This document shows positions 43,247 to 53,964 of a stretch of DNA of 64,000 nucleotides, piece after piece (within the stretch, counting starts at the first letter, position 1; each line of letters opens with the position of its first letter). The translations under genes and the position numbers were made by a program. A model generated the notes under the pieces. That model searched no databases. It was not told the DNA's origin and saw nothing but the letters and a program-made list of their open reading frames with translations. Source of the DNA: Rhynchopus sp. YZ270_cl-10 (lineage: Eukaryota; Euglenozoa; Diplonemea; Diplonemida; Diplonemidae). The stretch lies in the NCBI GenBank assembly GCA_964035575.1, contig OZ037880.1, positions 992,001 through 1,056,000 of the forward strand. The letters run 5' to 3'.

Positions 43247-44409
43247 GAGTGTGTTTTTTAAAAGGGTAAAGTGAACGAGGCTTAGTATCTTATTTAGCTC
43301 CACGATTTGATAACCCGTGGAGGTTCGGGTGCATGTGTCCCACAGAGGCGTGTGTACGCGTTTTTGAAAAATATTTATGGGGTTTGGGGGTTTTGCAAGG
43401 TGAGGCTAAGCATGAGAGGGGCTTAGGTTCATCTTTTTTTTTTTGTGCTTTTATCCGGATGGCTATGTGGGTCAGTCGGAGGTGCCTGTATTAGCAATTA
43501 TTATCTTTTTTTTGAAGTACGCTGTCACGAAAGGGCTTGTATTTCAATTGAATTCTTTTGTGCTGATTGTGAGTGCTTTTTTTTTTTGTATGTTCCTCCC
43601 GCATCTGCGAAGCTAAAAACTCATATTTTCCGTGAAAGGAAACAAAAATGGTTGCATAATTTGCAAAGTTAAAAAGGAAGGGACAACAAATTGCTCATGG
43701 AAGCACATAAAAAGAAAAAAAAACGTGCAAATCGAAACGAAATAAAAAAACGAAGAAAAAAAACCTGGAAATGTATCCCTAACCCCAGTTGTGTGTGCGT
43801 GTGTTGATGAAGTGCTCCCTTGGGGGTTTTCATAAACCCGTGGAGAAGCAGTGCCCCTCCGTCTGTTAGCTGTTTGCTGCGGCAAACCCGCAGTTTGGCA
43901 CTTTGAACGTCGCCTTGTATTAGATGCTTACGTGACCGCGTATTCATCTGTCAACTTTTCTTTCTTATATTTTGCTTCTTTCTTTTTCGTGCTTTGCGTT
44001 CCCATAGGGCGTTGTTTTTTTTTGCACTATCAAACTTTACCTCTTTTTTTTTTTTGTTGATGTAGACCTTGAAGGAAAACAAAAAAAGCACCACCCAAAC
44101 ATCCTTCATCTCCCCTCAGCCTTCAGCGCTACCCTACCCTTCCTGCAATACTCAAAAAAAAAATGTTTGACGTCCAAAAAAAAAAATTCGCGAAAATTAC
44201 CCCAAAAATTCTCAAATCCGCCATTATTTGGACTCCATTTTTATTGTCAGATGTAAACGACGAAATGGAGTGGAATTGGCCACAAAAATGCAACTGTACT
44301 TTCCTCTTCCCTCTGATGGTGAAATGCATCAGCAAATACAAAATCACTTCTTTAACCCCTTCTTAAGGTCTATTCAGATAACCCCAAATCACCCAATGTA
44401 CTGTATACG
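43247..44409. other. 1.2-kb spacer with A, D, E and F family pieces
   Basis: Family F (43297-43360, 43814-43860), family A (43398-43440), family D (43446-43500) and a partial family E end (43512-43550) are packed in one block. AGATGTAAACGACGAAATGG at 44249-44275 is the start of a family E unit without the rest. CTATTCAG lies 33 nt before the channel ATG. No gene was recognised. Confidence 0.6.
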
Positions 44410-47073
44410 ATGAGCAAGCCTAGATTGAGCACGGCGCAGTCATGGGTGTCGAGAGAAACGTCGTGTGATGGCTCGGAGGACTCAGACTCATGGACACTTT
44501 CACCACGGAAGGGGAGGAGGATGCCGGCGTCACCTTCTCGTCATACCAGCAAGATGTCGCTGCGTCCTTTGGACAACTATGGGTCGTTTTCGACGCAGCC
44601 CAGCTTTATCCTTGGAGGCGGAGGAGGGCGGCTTGCACAGAGTACCTGCAAAACAGGTCTTGAGGATTCATCACGTTCCCCACGCCGCTCCTTCAGGAAG
44701 GTTCCCTCATTTGAAGACACATCTCTCGCATTCGAGGCCGCTATGATCTCAGATCTCGTAGACCAATCTATAAATGAAGACTGGGCCGGAGGTGGTGGTC
44801 TCGGTAAAGTTGCCGCATCTTCAGTGAATTTTACTAGAGAAGATGCGTTAGATGGAGATTCACAGTCGTTTTCAAAATATTTTAAAAGAGAAAGACGGTC
44901 AGAAGATGACGATGAAGAAGACGAAGGGGGGGACAGAAGAATTGATATCCGAGACATAGCGAGGCATATTTTTACGAAGAAGGAGGTGTCGCATAAGAAC
45001 TGGGTGTTGCGGAAAAAACTGATCGACTTTTTTCTTGCGTTCACAATGCTGATTCTGACGTTGATTGAAATCCAGCTGGTTACCTTCCGTTTATCGTATC
45101 TCTTTACACCTGATGCGGATTCTGCATTTAAAATCATAGAATGCACCCTAGACGTTATTGAACTCGCGTATTTGATCATTCATTTGTTTTCCCCTCCAAT
45201 TGTACATGGCATCTACGTAAAGCCGACAATAGAGCATACCGTGCAAAGCTACATAAAGACAAAGCATTTTTGGTCGGATCTAGCGGTCAGTCTACCGGCT
45301 GGTATCTTTTCTTGGGCGTTAGGGAAACCGCAGGCGTATTGGAGGGTGTTGAAGCTGGTGAGTATCTTGTCTTTTTCACATCGGTTTAATGTGGTGCTAG
45401 CGCGCCTTTCTATTGAGTTCCAACTTTCACCTCTTATTGTTCGTTTGTGGAGGCAGGCTGCGACGTTTTACACTGTTGGGCATCTCTTTGCTTGCGGGTG
45501 GTATATCTGTTTGACTCATGATATCGAGGATGCTTCTGGCCCTTCTGTTCAGCCTCTTATCATCAAATCAGCATATACCGTGGAATTAGGTGGATTTCAC
45601 AATGGAAAGGATATACTACAATTATACCTCCTTGGGTTTGATTGGGCGGTGAAGATGATGTGCGGATACGGCGTGGTCGGAGGGTTTCCAAGCTCTGATC
45701 GGCAGGTCTTTTTGTTTCTGTGTGTTGCTATGGTGGGGATCTGTCTGTTCGCAAGCTTTCTGGGGACGGTCACTACATTAGTATCGGACCTCGCAACGAA
45801 TAATGCACGCTCCAGACTGCGCACCAAAATCGATGAAGTCTCTGACGCGCTTGACTCAATGAATATGCCCCAAAAATTCCGTGAAGAGGCCCGCCGCTAC
45901 TACAATCAGGTCTTTAAAATGGCAGGATCCGTCGGACACACCGGGCTCCTTAATGACCTCCCCCCGACGCTCTTGGTTCGGGTCAACCATGAAATTGCGA
46001 AGAGCGTTGTCACCAGGGTGCCTATGTTCGCTAACGTCACGGATGCTGCGTGCGTCAACGAAATTATGCTTCGATTGGTCCCGAAGATTTTTTTACCCGA
46101 AATCGATTTGGTCAAAACCGGAGACCTTGGGCAAGAAATGTTCTTCGTGCAATCCGGGGAGCTGGAAGTGACGGACGACAGTGGGACCCTCCTCACTGTA
46201 CTACAACAAGGCCATTTCTATGGAGAAGCAGCTTTATTAGGCCCCGTTGTGCGCACGACCAACGTCAAAACACTGACCTCCTGCATGCTCTTTGTATTCA
46301 CCACTGAGGAGTTTGAGGGATGCCTCGTCATTCACCCCACCCTCAAGGACCATGTACAAGCCTTTGTTGAGGGTACACACTTAGGGAAATTGATGTATGA
46401 AGACCGGGAAATGAGTCTTCGAAAATCCGTTCGCGCTGCAAGCCCGGTTCGAACTGTATCAGGGACATTATCTGAACCTACAACGTCAAACGAGGACCCG
46501 GTGTTACCAGCATCTCCAGCTCGGGTTAGAATTAAAGATAGAGAGTCGGACCCACCGCGCCCGCCTTCTTCAGCATATTCTGTGTCGGAGTTGCTGCAGA
46601 CAGGGCAAAGCGATCTAATGGCGACAGGGTCGTTCCTATTTGGACAGTCTTTGCAGTCCAAACCGATGGTGTTGTTGAAATCAAATAGCTTCGATTCGAA
46701 TGGTTCGAAAGGGAGTAGGCAGTCGCAAACATCAAGGTCTTCTACTCAAAGTAGTCTGGGTGGTGCGGAGGAGGGTACGGCGGGGCACAGTGAAAAGCCG
46801 AAGAGCGCAATGCGAATGTCGGATGGAGTTTTAAAGCGTGCCAAGGTGTGTAGGGTAACGTCTGCAGGGTCGTTGCGTCCGTCCACGTCGTCACAGCGTG
46901 CGGAGCGTCCCAAGGCTGTCCCGCCCGAAGAAGAGGAAGAAGATGACGCCGAGCTGGGGCGATCCTTCAGTGCCACCACAATCACTAGTTTCTGCAAAAC
47001 CGATACCGCGCACAAAATACAGCGAATCAAAAACTCTAGCCCACGCAATTCCATAGAAGATCTTCTAGAATAG
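44410..47073 (+). CDS. Cyclic-nucleotide-gated / EAG-HCN-like potassium channel
   Basis: An 887-aa single-exon gene. The acidic cytosolic N-terminus (about 1-200) is followed by six membrane segments at about 204-226, 242-262, 287-305, 310-333, 352-372 and 432-457, with a pore loop at about 409-427 carrying the filter CGYGVVG (Gly419-Tyr420-Gly421), typical of K+ selectivity. A C-linker (NARSRLRTKIDEVSDAL...) and a cyclic-nucleotide-binding domain (about 537-655) follow. GHFYGEAALLGPVVRTTNV matches the phosphate-binding cassette, with its Glu and Arg. S4 (YWRVLKLVSILSFSHRFNVVLARL, in part) has few, irregularly spaced basic residues, so voltage sensing may be weak. The C-terminal about 220 residues are Ser-rich, with an acidic run EEEEEDDAEL. 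It is probably in the plasma or flagellar membrane. Confidence 0.92.
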   Translation: MSKPRLSTAQSWVSRETSCDGSEDSDSWTLSPRKGRRMPASPSRHTSKMSLRPLDNYGSFSTQPSFILGGGGGRLAQSTCKTGLEDSSRSPRRSFRKVPSFEDTSLAFEAAMISDLVDQSINEDWAGGGGLGKVAASSVNFTREDALDGDSQSFSKYFKRERRSEDDDEEDEGGDRRIDIRDIARHIFTKKEVSHKNWVLRKKLIDFFLAFTMLILTLIEIQLVTFRLSYLFTPDADSAFKIIECTLDVIELAYLIIHLFSPPIVHGIYVKPTIEHTVQSYIKTKHFWSDLAVSLPAGIFSWALGKPQAYWRVLKLVSILSFSHRFNVVLARLSIEFQLSPLIVRLWRQAATFYTVGHLFACGWYICLTHDIEDASGPSVQPLIIKSAYTVELGGFHNGKDILQLYLLGFDWAVKMMCGYGVVGGFPSSDRQVFLFLCVAMVGICLFASFLGTVTTLVSDLATNNARSRLRTKIDEVSDALDSMNMPQKFREEARRYYNQVFKMAGSVGHTGLLNDLPPTLLVRVNHEIAKSVVTRVPMFANVTDAACVNEIMLRLVPKIFLPEIDLVKTGDLGQEMFFVQSGELEVTDDSGTLLTVLQQGHFYGEAALLGPVVRTTNVKTLTSCMLFVFTTEEFEGCLVIHPTLKDHVQAFVEGTHLGKLMYEDREMSLRKSVRAASPVRTVSGTLSEPTTSNEDPVLPASPARVRIKDRESDPPRPPSSAYSVSELLQTGQSDLMATGSFLFGQSLQSKPMVLLKSNSFDSNGSKGSRQSQTSRSSTQSSLGGAEEGTAGHSEKPKSAMRMSDGVLKRAKVCRVTSAGSLRPSTSSQRAERPKAVPPEEEEEDDAELGRSFSATTITSFCKTDTAHKIQRIKNSSPRNSIEDLLE

Positions 47074-48797
47074 GAGAAAGTGTGGTGAAGGTGTGTATAT
47101 GTGGTTGAGGCCTAATAGGGGGTGATTGTTAGGTAGTAGGGGATGCCATGTTGGATGGAATGATGTGCGCAAAACAAAATAAAACCCCCCACCACCAGCG
47201 ACCCCTCGGGTAGAGGCCTTGTTTATGTATCTGTTTGGCGGACCAAAAGGTAGTCATGAGAGAGCTTTGTATTTTCAACATTTTTTCAAAAAAAAAAAAC
47301 ATAAATAAATGGTGCTTTTTACCTATCCCCAGGAGGAAATGAGGGAAAAAAAATACCGTGTTTTTGGGAGAATAGATCTTTTTGTAAAAGAAAGCGGGAA
47401 GAAAAAAAAACTGTGTTCTGCCCAAGTTTTTTTTTATTCAGTGTCTTTGTGGGATACTTTTTTCTTAGTTCTTGCGAGAGAAAAAAATCAGCAGACTGCT
47501 TTGTAAAGTTGCAGATTATGTGGATATGTTGCTGTTTTTTTGTCACACATTTTTTTCTCAATTTATTTGTTCCTTACACATGGGTGTGATTTCGAAACCG
47601 ATACGAAAGCCAACGTCAGATTATTTGACGTATTTGTTTCCCCCCCCCCTTTTTTTTTCTGATTCATTTGCGCCGCACAGATCTTTAGCCTATAGCAGCT
47701 GTGTTCAACGAAACTAGTACTTTTGTCCTGTTAGCGATATTTCATCAAGTTATCAATTAATCAGTTGGCAGTTATATAGTACGGTTCTATGATTGCATCG
47801 TTGTGACGAGTGATGTGATTTCTTTCACACTAAGGTAGATGACTAAAAAGGTCGTTTCAGTGACGAACAGGTGGTTGCCGAACCAGGGATGGAACCACCA
47901 GGGATAAAATCTTGAAACTGGTGTGGCTGAACACCCCTCAGTATACCCCGGGAACATCCCAAAAAATGCCTTTTTTTTAGGGGGTCTCGGCCACACCATT
48001 TCCACTTTGTTTTTTTCTTTTTCTTTTTCCGCGACAAACGGAAAAAAAATGCCCTGTTTTCCTCTATTTTTTAGGTGACTAAGCACGAGAGGCTTAGTCT
48101 TTTTTTATTTGATACTTTTTTTTGTTTGCAATATGTTCTCCAGGGGCGCACTTGTCATCCCCTTTCTGTACCCCTCTTCCTTATGTGGCTAAGCAAGAGG
48201 CTATGGCGCATTTATCTCCTTTCCGTATTCTTTTTCTATGGGTGGAGGCGGGAGTCGAGGGCATATCAGATGTAAACTACGAAAAGAAAAAAATGGATGT
48301 AGGGCTACATGGTTGGGGTCCAACCCCCAGGTGGCTTTTGTATTTAAATTCAAGATTTTCTTTTTCCTGCGAAGAAAAATTACTTCGGTAGTCTAAAAAA
48401 TCAAACAATTTTTTCAACATTCTCTTTTTGTTTTTTTTTTGTCGGAAGTAGCCTCACGCCCTTTCATCCTTTCCCCCTTCCCCTTTCTCCTCCTCTCAGT
48501 GCTTAGCACCACAAATTTCCATTTGTGATGCAAAAAAAAAATTACCCGATGACAAAGCGAAACCAACGTCTGCCCCACCTTTCTTTTTCCCCATTTTCTT
48601 TAGAATCTTTAGATGTAAACCACGAAAATGGATGTAAAAACTCCAATATTAGATGTCCACCCCCCCGGTACAGCCATACCAAAGGTACACTGTTCACGAG
48701 AGGGCTTTGTATTTCAAGTCAGCTTTCTTTTATACACCCATTTATTTCATTCCATCAAAATACCACCCCCCCTCAAGAAGGTGTTGGGGTGTACACA
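47074..48797. other. 1.7-kb spacer up to the PPR-PIN gene
   Basis: AT-rich with a partial family E end near 47240-47290, a GGTGGTT/AACCACC inverted repeat at 47869-47901 within GC-richer sequence, family A units (48073-48110, 48184-48220) and two family E units (48268-48355, 48611-48726). The left border of the 10.2-kb duplicated unit is 48341. The open frame continues upstream of the chosen ATG to 48525 but there encodes the repeat. Confidence 0.6.
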
Positions 48798-51731
48798 ATG
48801 AAACGATATGCTTTGTCTGCAGTCGCTCCCACACGTGGATCATCATGGACAAGAGTTGCACTCCGGTTTGTACATAATGGACGGGTCCATCCACCACGGC
48901 ACAACACCACTGCACAACGCACCACTGCACAGCGCACCACGGCACAACGCACCGCCACCTACTCTTCCATGGAAGCTCTCTTGAAGCCCAACGTGATTGC
49001 GGGGAAGTCACGCACCAGCGCGCTTGAGATGCATATGTTACATGCACCTCCCGTTGTGCCATTGTGTTTGAAGGGGGATGAACGGATTCTTACGTTTGAA
49101 GAATGTTTTGGGGATGCAGTGTTAAATGGCTTCGTCCCTGGGACACAACAACTCTTCCAAAAACGCATCACAGGGTTGAACACTAAAGGTTTCGCCACCG
49201 CACGCAAAGCAGATAGCACCGGGGCAAAGAAATGGCGAGCAGAGAGCTTTCGTTATTTGTTTCTCCTCGCAGCAACTAAAACGACACACAGAGAGGTGTG
49301 TGCATTGTGGAGAGCCTTGCCAGAAGGTGTGCGATATGAATGGTGGATGCTGGAGATCTATCTGTACGTTTCCTTTCCCTTTAGTCCACGAACGTGGGCA
49401 GATCTTACAATGGAAACCCCAGAAGGTCTCAAAGCAAAACTGTATCACCCCAGAGTTGTTTCAGCGATGATCCATTGTTGGCCGCTTTCTGCAGAAGAGC
49501 GTGTATTGGACGACTTCGCAAGTAAAAGCAAAAAAGCTCTGTGGACTATGGCGGAACTCAACCCCACCGCAGAGATGACGTGGCAAGCCTATTCGAACAT
49601 CCTCAAATTCATGAGTCTGAGTACGATGCGGGTTGCGTACATCAACTTGGTGCGAAGCCTTCTTTTTAGTACCGAACGCAATCCAGATGCCTGGTGCACC
49701 CACCTTCGTCCAAAAGGTGGAACGTACCCTGTCTGTTTAATCCGTGAGATCGGGGGGTTCTGCAAAAGGACGTTCTCAATGCAGCTTCTTGCAGACGTTA
49801 TCGATCATCTTTACACAAAGCACCATGAGCTCTTTGTGGGGCTCGCACCGTACCTAGACAGTCTCATGCGGGGTGCTGCTGCCGAGACAGAAGGCAGCGC
49901 GCACGGTGCAGTGCACCTGGTGAACTACACCACAATGCTTCCTCTGAAGACACTGCGCGGGTTGGTCCTTCTGTCGGGTAATAGTGAGAAGCGAGAGGAG
50001 GTGCGTTGTGTGTTGGCGCAGTGGGCCAGACATCGTCCTCTTCGCACTGTGCTGGAAGAAGGCGTGCGGTTGGCGATGAGCGAGCGGTGCGATGTGCTTT
50101 TGGAGGTGGTGTTGGTGAAGTTGGTTTCGTTGCACAAAGTGGAGGATGCGTTACGCATTCTTGCGACCATTGTGAAGAGCGATACGTGCCCTGACCTCTC
50201 ACCCACCCCTGCCTCATATGCAGTGATTATGTACGGCATACGCCACCTCCCGCTGGAAGAGGCCGAAGAACAGTACCGCCACATTCTCCTCCTTCCGAAC
50301 CTTCCACCAGCCCCAGAGGTCTTCAAGGCGCTCATGAACCTGCGGGTCTACGTCAGTGATATGCTGTCAGTGTCCGAAAACGCTGTGACGCTGACAGAAG
50401 GTCTGCCCCCTTTGCTCGTAGGGCGTACCAAATCGAATCCGAACCCAGTTTCCGCTGCTGGTACACCAAAGACGGCTGCGAGAGAGATCTATTTGTCAGC
50501 AATGTCGCTTTCTTTGGCATTGAAAGCGACAGAGACCATGTCCAAGCCTGGCATCGAAGCTGCGTTTGAGCTGGTAGAAGAGGTACTAGAGATCACAGAA
50601 CCGTGGCAGGATATCCGATTGTTGAAGGCACTGCCGCACTTTGGGGGGTGCCGGGTTATGTCAGATTTGACACGCGAATTTTACTCACGCCTTGCAAAGA
50701 CACATAAGCTGGGCAGAGAGAGGCACCCCCACCTTGCGACAGCGGGGGCAATGAACCGGACGTTACAGTTGCACATCGGAATTCAAGCTGCAGACAAGGT
50801 GGTGCTACTTGATGTGGCGGCAGCAAAGAGATTGGTTCTCGAGCATGATATACTTCCGGTTGTGAAGCCTGGACACAAGGTGTTGATACCGTACAGTACG
50901 CTGGTAACTTTGTTCGATGAGACAGAAAATGCATGTGAACACGACTTTCTGTTCACAGGAAGGTCCATCCAGCATGACGCCCTCCGCAAGCTGGCAGAGG
51001 CGATCGAACAGCAGCCTACCTCCTACATTGTGCTGACGCTTGTGGCGGAGCTGACCTTCCTTGCCTCTTCTCTGTGGGGCACGGTGAAGCCGCAGAACGT
51101 TCTCTGGGCGGCGCGTCTGCCTGATGAAGATAAGATCTCTCTCCCAGAGACACACGTCTCCGGATATTTGGAAGCGAAGCAGAAAGGGGAAACAGAAGAG
51201 CTAGCCGACCTACCCAAGCCCCTCTCGCATATCGACACATCACGCCTCGTGTACACCCCAGAGTCTGTCGTCGTAGGACAACTCTCTGAGGTGCTTCTCA
51301 TCGCACTCCGCCCCTTCGCGCTGAAGCTCCGTAAGGTCTTCATCGTCGACCAAGGAACTCTAGGCGATGTTTGGAAGAAGCTGGGTTCGCCCACTAACCT
51401 TAAGTATGATTTCCCCCTTTTTTTTGATTTGTCTAAGAGAGAGAGAGAGGGAGAGAGACCTTTTCTGTGTTCACAATGTTTCGTGGAGGTGGTGGCATAT
51501 TCAACTTATTGTGTTATGTATGGGGTGACGGTGCTGAGTTGTACCTGTGCGATGCATTTATATTAAGTGTATTTTTCTTTTCAAACCTTTTCTTCAAACA
51601 GGGTGATAGAGTACAATGACTTCACGGATGTCATATTTGAAGACGCTGCAGTGCTTGCAGAGGATGAGGACGCAGACCACTCTGAAACTTATGTTGCAGA
51701 CGCGTCCACACTGGGTGACCGGTTCGTTTAG
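48798..51731 (+). CDS. PPR-like protein with C-terminal PIN-like nuclease domain, probably mitochondrial
   Basis: Two exons, 48798-51403 and 51602-51731, encode 911 aa. The ATG at 48798 starts a basic, Ser/Ala-rich leader (MKRYALSAVAPTRG...) like a mitochondrial presequence. Near residues 37-53 are short repeats of TTAQR. The middle (about 330-520) contains helical-hairpin segments resembling pentatricopeptide repeats (VEDALRILATIVKSD, ASYAVIMYGIRHLPLEEAEE). About 666-760 looks like a PIN domain: VVLLDVAAAKRLV with Asp672, KVLIPYSTLVTLFDE, then a conserved-looking helix and IVLTLVAELTFLAS. PPR proteins bind organellar RNA and PIN domains cut RNA, so an organellar RNA-processing role is inferred. 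Splicing joins TNLK to VIEYNDFTDVIFED and adds an acidic tail. A family E repeat ends 72 bp upstream. A second identical copy lies at 58996. Confidence 0.75.
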
Positions 51732-52004
51732 AAGCCATCTAGGGCACGAACCTCTTTTGTTCATGCCTTCCATTTCTTAACGTACCACATGCCCATCAAA
51801 AAAAAAAATACACAATCTCTGCAACCTTTTTTATCCTACTATGCCTTGTCTTTCTTGAAGCACCTCACAGAACAACACACACCGCCTTATCACACAAATG
51901 TCACGATAGCGGGGGGAAATCATTAGATAGGCATCTTAGCTGCTGCCGCTTAGTGCACTGCGTCTGCGAGGTGGTTTTGTTGGACACATCGTCTCTCTTT
52001 TAAT

Positions 52005-53849
52005 ATGGGGCAGGAACAGTCCATCACACCGCATAGCGGAGCTAGTTCTACAGCGACTGCGCAAAGGAAGAGTTGGTGGAGGCGGAGCGCGCGGGAGTCG
52101 GTTCGTGTGCCCCCAACGGAAAGCTTTGTGTTGCCAGAAGACGTAAAGGGGAGGGAGACGCGGATCATCAAAATCGTTGTTCTTGGGGATACTGGGGCAG
52201 GTAAGTCTAGTATTGTGGAGAGGTATTGCCTGGGGTTGTATAATATACAGCATGTTCCGACGGTGGGGCCGCAGCTTACGTCATGTGAACTGACACCGGA
52301 GAGGGTGGAGAGTGTGGGCAGTTATTCGCATGATATTCGCGCGCAGTTTGTCGAGCTCCCTGCGCAGGAGACCTACGAAGGGTCGCCCACCTTTGCGCAG
52401 CATCTGGGCGACGCAGATGGAGTGTTGTTTGCGGTGGACGCTACCAGAGCTGCGTCCGCTTTGTTCTTTGATGCGTTGCTTCCTCGGGCAAAGGCGGCCT
52501 GTCGGGGGGACTGTTTATTTGCGTTATTTCTCCACAAAAATGATCGAAAAACTCCGAAAATGCCGCTCCGGCGGAAAGGGGCGGAGGTGGAGTATGCGGC
52601 TGCTGCAGGGCTGTGCCACGTTGCGGCGACGACATCGGTTTTGAGTAAAGGGGTTGACGCGAATGTTGGGGTCTTATTGTCGAAGATTCTCATTGAAGGA
52701 AGGGGGCCGGATGCAGCGTTGGCGAGTCGTGTCGCGAGACCGGAGATGACATCGCAACAGATCGGCACCTCTACACTGGCAGAGGTGGGCAACGTTGATG
52801 ATGAGCGCATCCGTTTGGTCGAAAGCCACATCGCTGCCTTCCTCAATGTTCATATCCAGGTCTTAGGTGACTATAAGAAGCAGCATGCAGCGACAGTCTC
52901 CACAGGGCGTCCCTCATTGAACCACAAAAGGGTTGAAGTAGGTTCCACCCTCGAAGTCGAACTTCAAAGAGAATGTGAACGGCTCCTCACCCGACTCAAA
53001 AAGCTGCGTGCAAATGTGCCTCTCACAGCGGTCCCCGATTTGAGGGAGTTTCTTGCGATAACAGCGCATTTTTATTGCAAATTGATGCCATGTTGGGGGG
53101 ATCTTCCCAACGAATTATTTGTTGAATCTGCTTTGGCCCATGCAAGGGGGCAGGCGAGAGCAAAGTCAGGACCGGTCTTGAAAAGCGCCAACCAATACAC
53201 TGCTGCAGTACCGCCACCTGCTGCATTTGGGTCTTATTTACAGGGTGCTGGAGAACGTCGTGCAAGAGAAGATACAAAGGATATCACACATCGTGTCTCC
53301 CCGGACACAACGATTGTGGGTTCGTTGTCATCAAACCCTGTTGGGGGTTCGACTGCAGATTCTTGGGAAGGGAGTGGGGTTATGGCACCCAACTCTGGGG
53401 GTCGTGCTATGTCTGGTGACTATCCAATGGGTTTAGGGCTGACACCACGCAAAGAAAACTCACCTCCAGGATACCCGAACACCTTTCTTGGGATGGATAG
53501 AGGGCGGAATGGAGTATCAGGGGTAGGGCAAGCAGACAGGCACCTCCTCAAAGTGTTGAGTCAAAACAAAGCGGACCTTAAGCAGCTGAAGGATTTTTTG
53601 TCATATTCAAACAGAAACACAGGGAAGTTGCGGCATCGGTCAGTGTCGAGCACAGTAGCAGGGTCGGCGACAAGATCAGGCAGCCGACAACAAGGTCGTA
53701 GTAGGAGAAACAGCCATGGGCACAGCCAGCACAGTGTGCATATTCAGGATGAAGACATTCAGAGCAGGAGAAGTACCTTAGGTATTACCTCTTTCCCCAT
53801 TTTTTTGAATCCTATTGAGCCTATGGTCTTAATACGAAATCCTCCTTTT
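52005..53849 (+). CDS. Divergent Ras/Rab-like GTPase with N-myristoylation motif
   Basis: A frame open from ATG 52005 to the retroelement border, about 615 codons. MGQEQS fits N-myristoylation (Gly2, Ser6). The GTPase core covers about 52-240: KIVVLGDTGAGKSS (P-loop 61-68), a switch I-like HVPTVG and hydrophobic strand VLFAVDATRA. The usual G3 WDTAGQE is ELPAQETYEG, and G4 NKxD is HKND, so nucleotide handling may be altered. A helical middle domain (about 265-380) and a Ser/Gly/Arg-rich tail (about 440-595) follow. The 3' end is uncertain. AGGTATTACC at 53780 could be an intron donor. The frame runs by chance into the inserted element to 54113, which I do not count as the native end. The second copy starts at 62203. 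Confidence 0.65.
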
Positions 53850-53958
53850 TTTGGCCTTAAAGAGGTTTCCTCTTCACTGCCAGGTAGTCAGTGGGAGCGT
53901 ATTGCAGTAATGAAAATATCACCACAGAATATTTATTACACACTTTACGCACAAACAA
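53850..53958 (+). repeat. Left 109-bp terminal repeat of the YR retroelement
   Basis: Identical to 58430-58538. It contains two small stems, AAGAGG-TTT-CCTCTT and CACTG...CAGTG, and ends CGCACAAACAAA seven bases before the gag start codon. Confidence 0.9.
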
Positions 53959-53964
53959 AAAATT

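Noticed and set aside
47869-47901. tRNA-like GGTTCGG/AACC arms
   Set aside because: Only one short inverted repeat; no cloverleaf on either strand.
48525-48797. 91-residue N-terminal extension of the PPR-PIN protein
   Set aside because: It translates a dispersed family E repeat; the ATG at 48798 starts a presequence-like leader.
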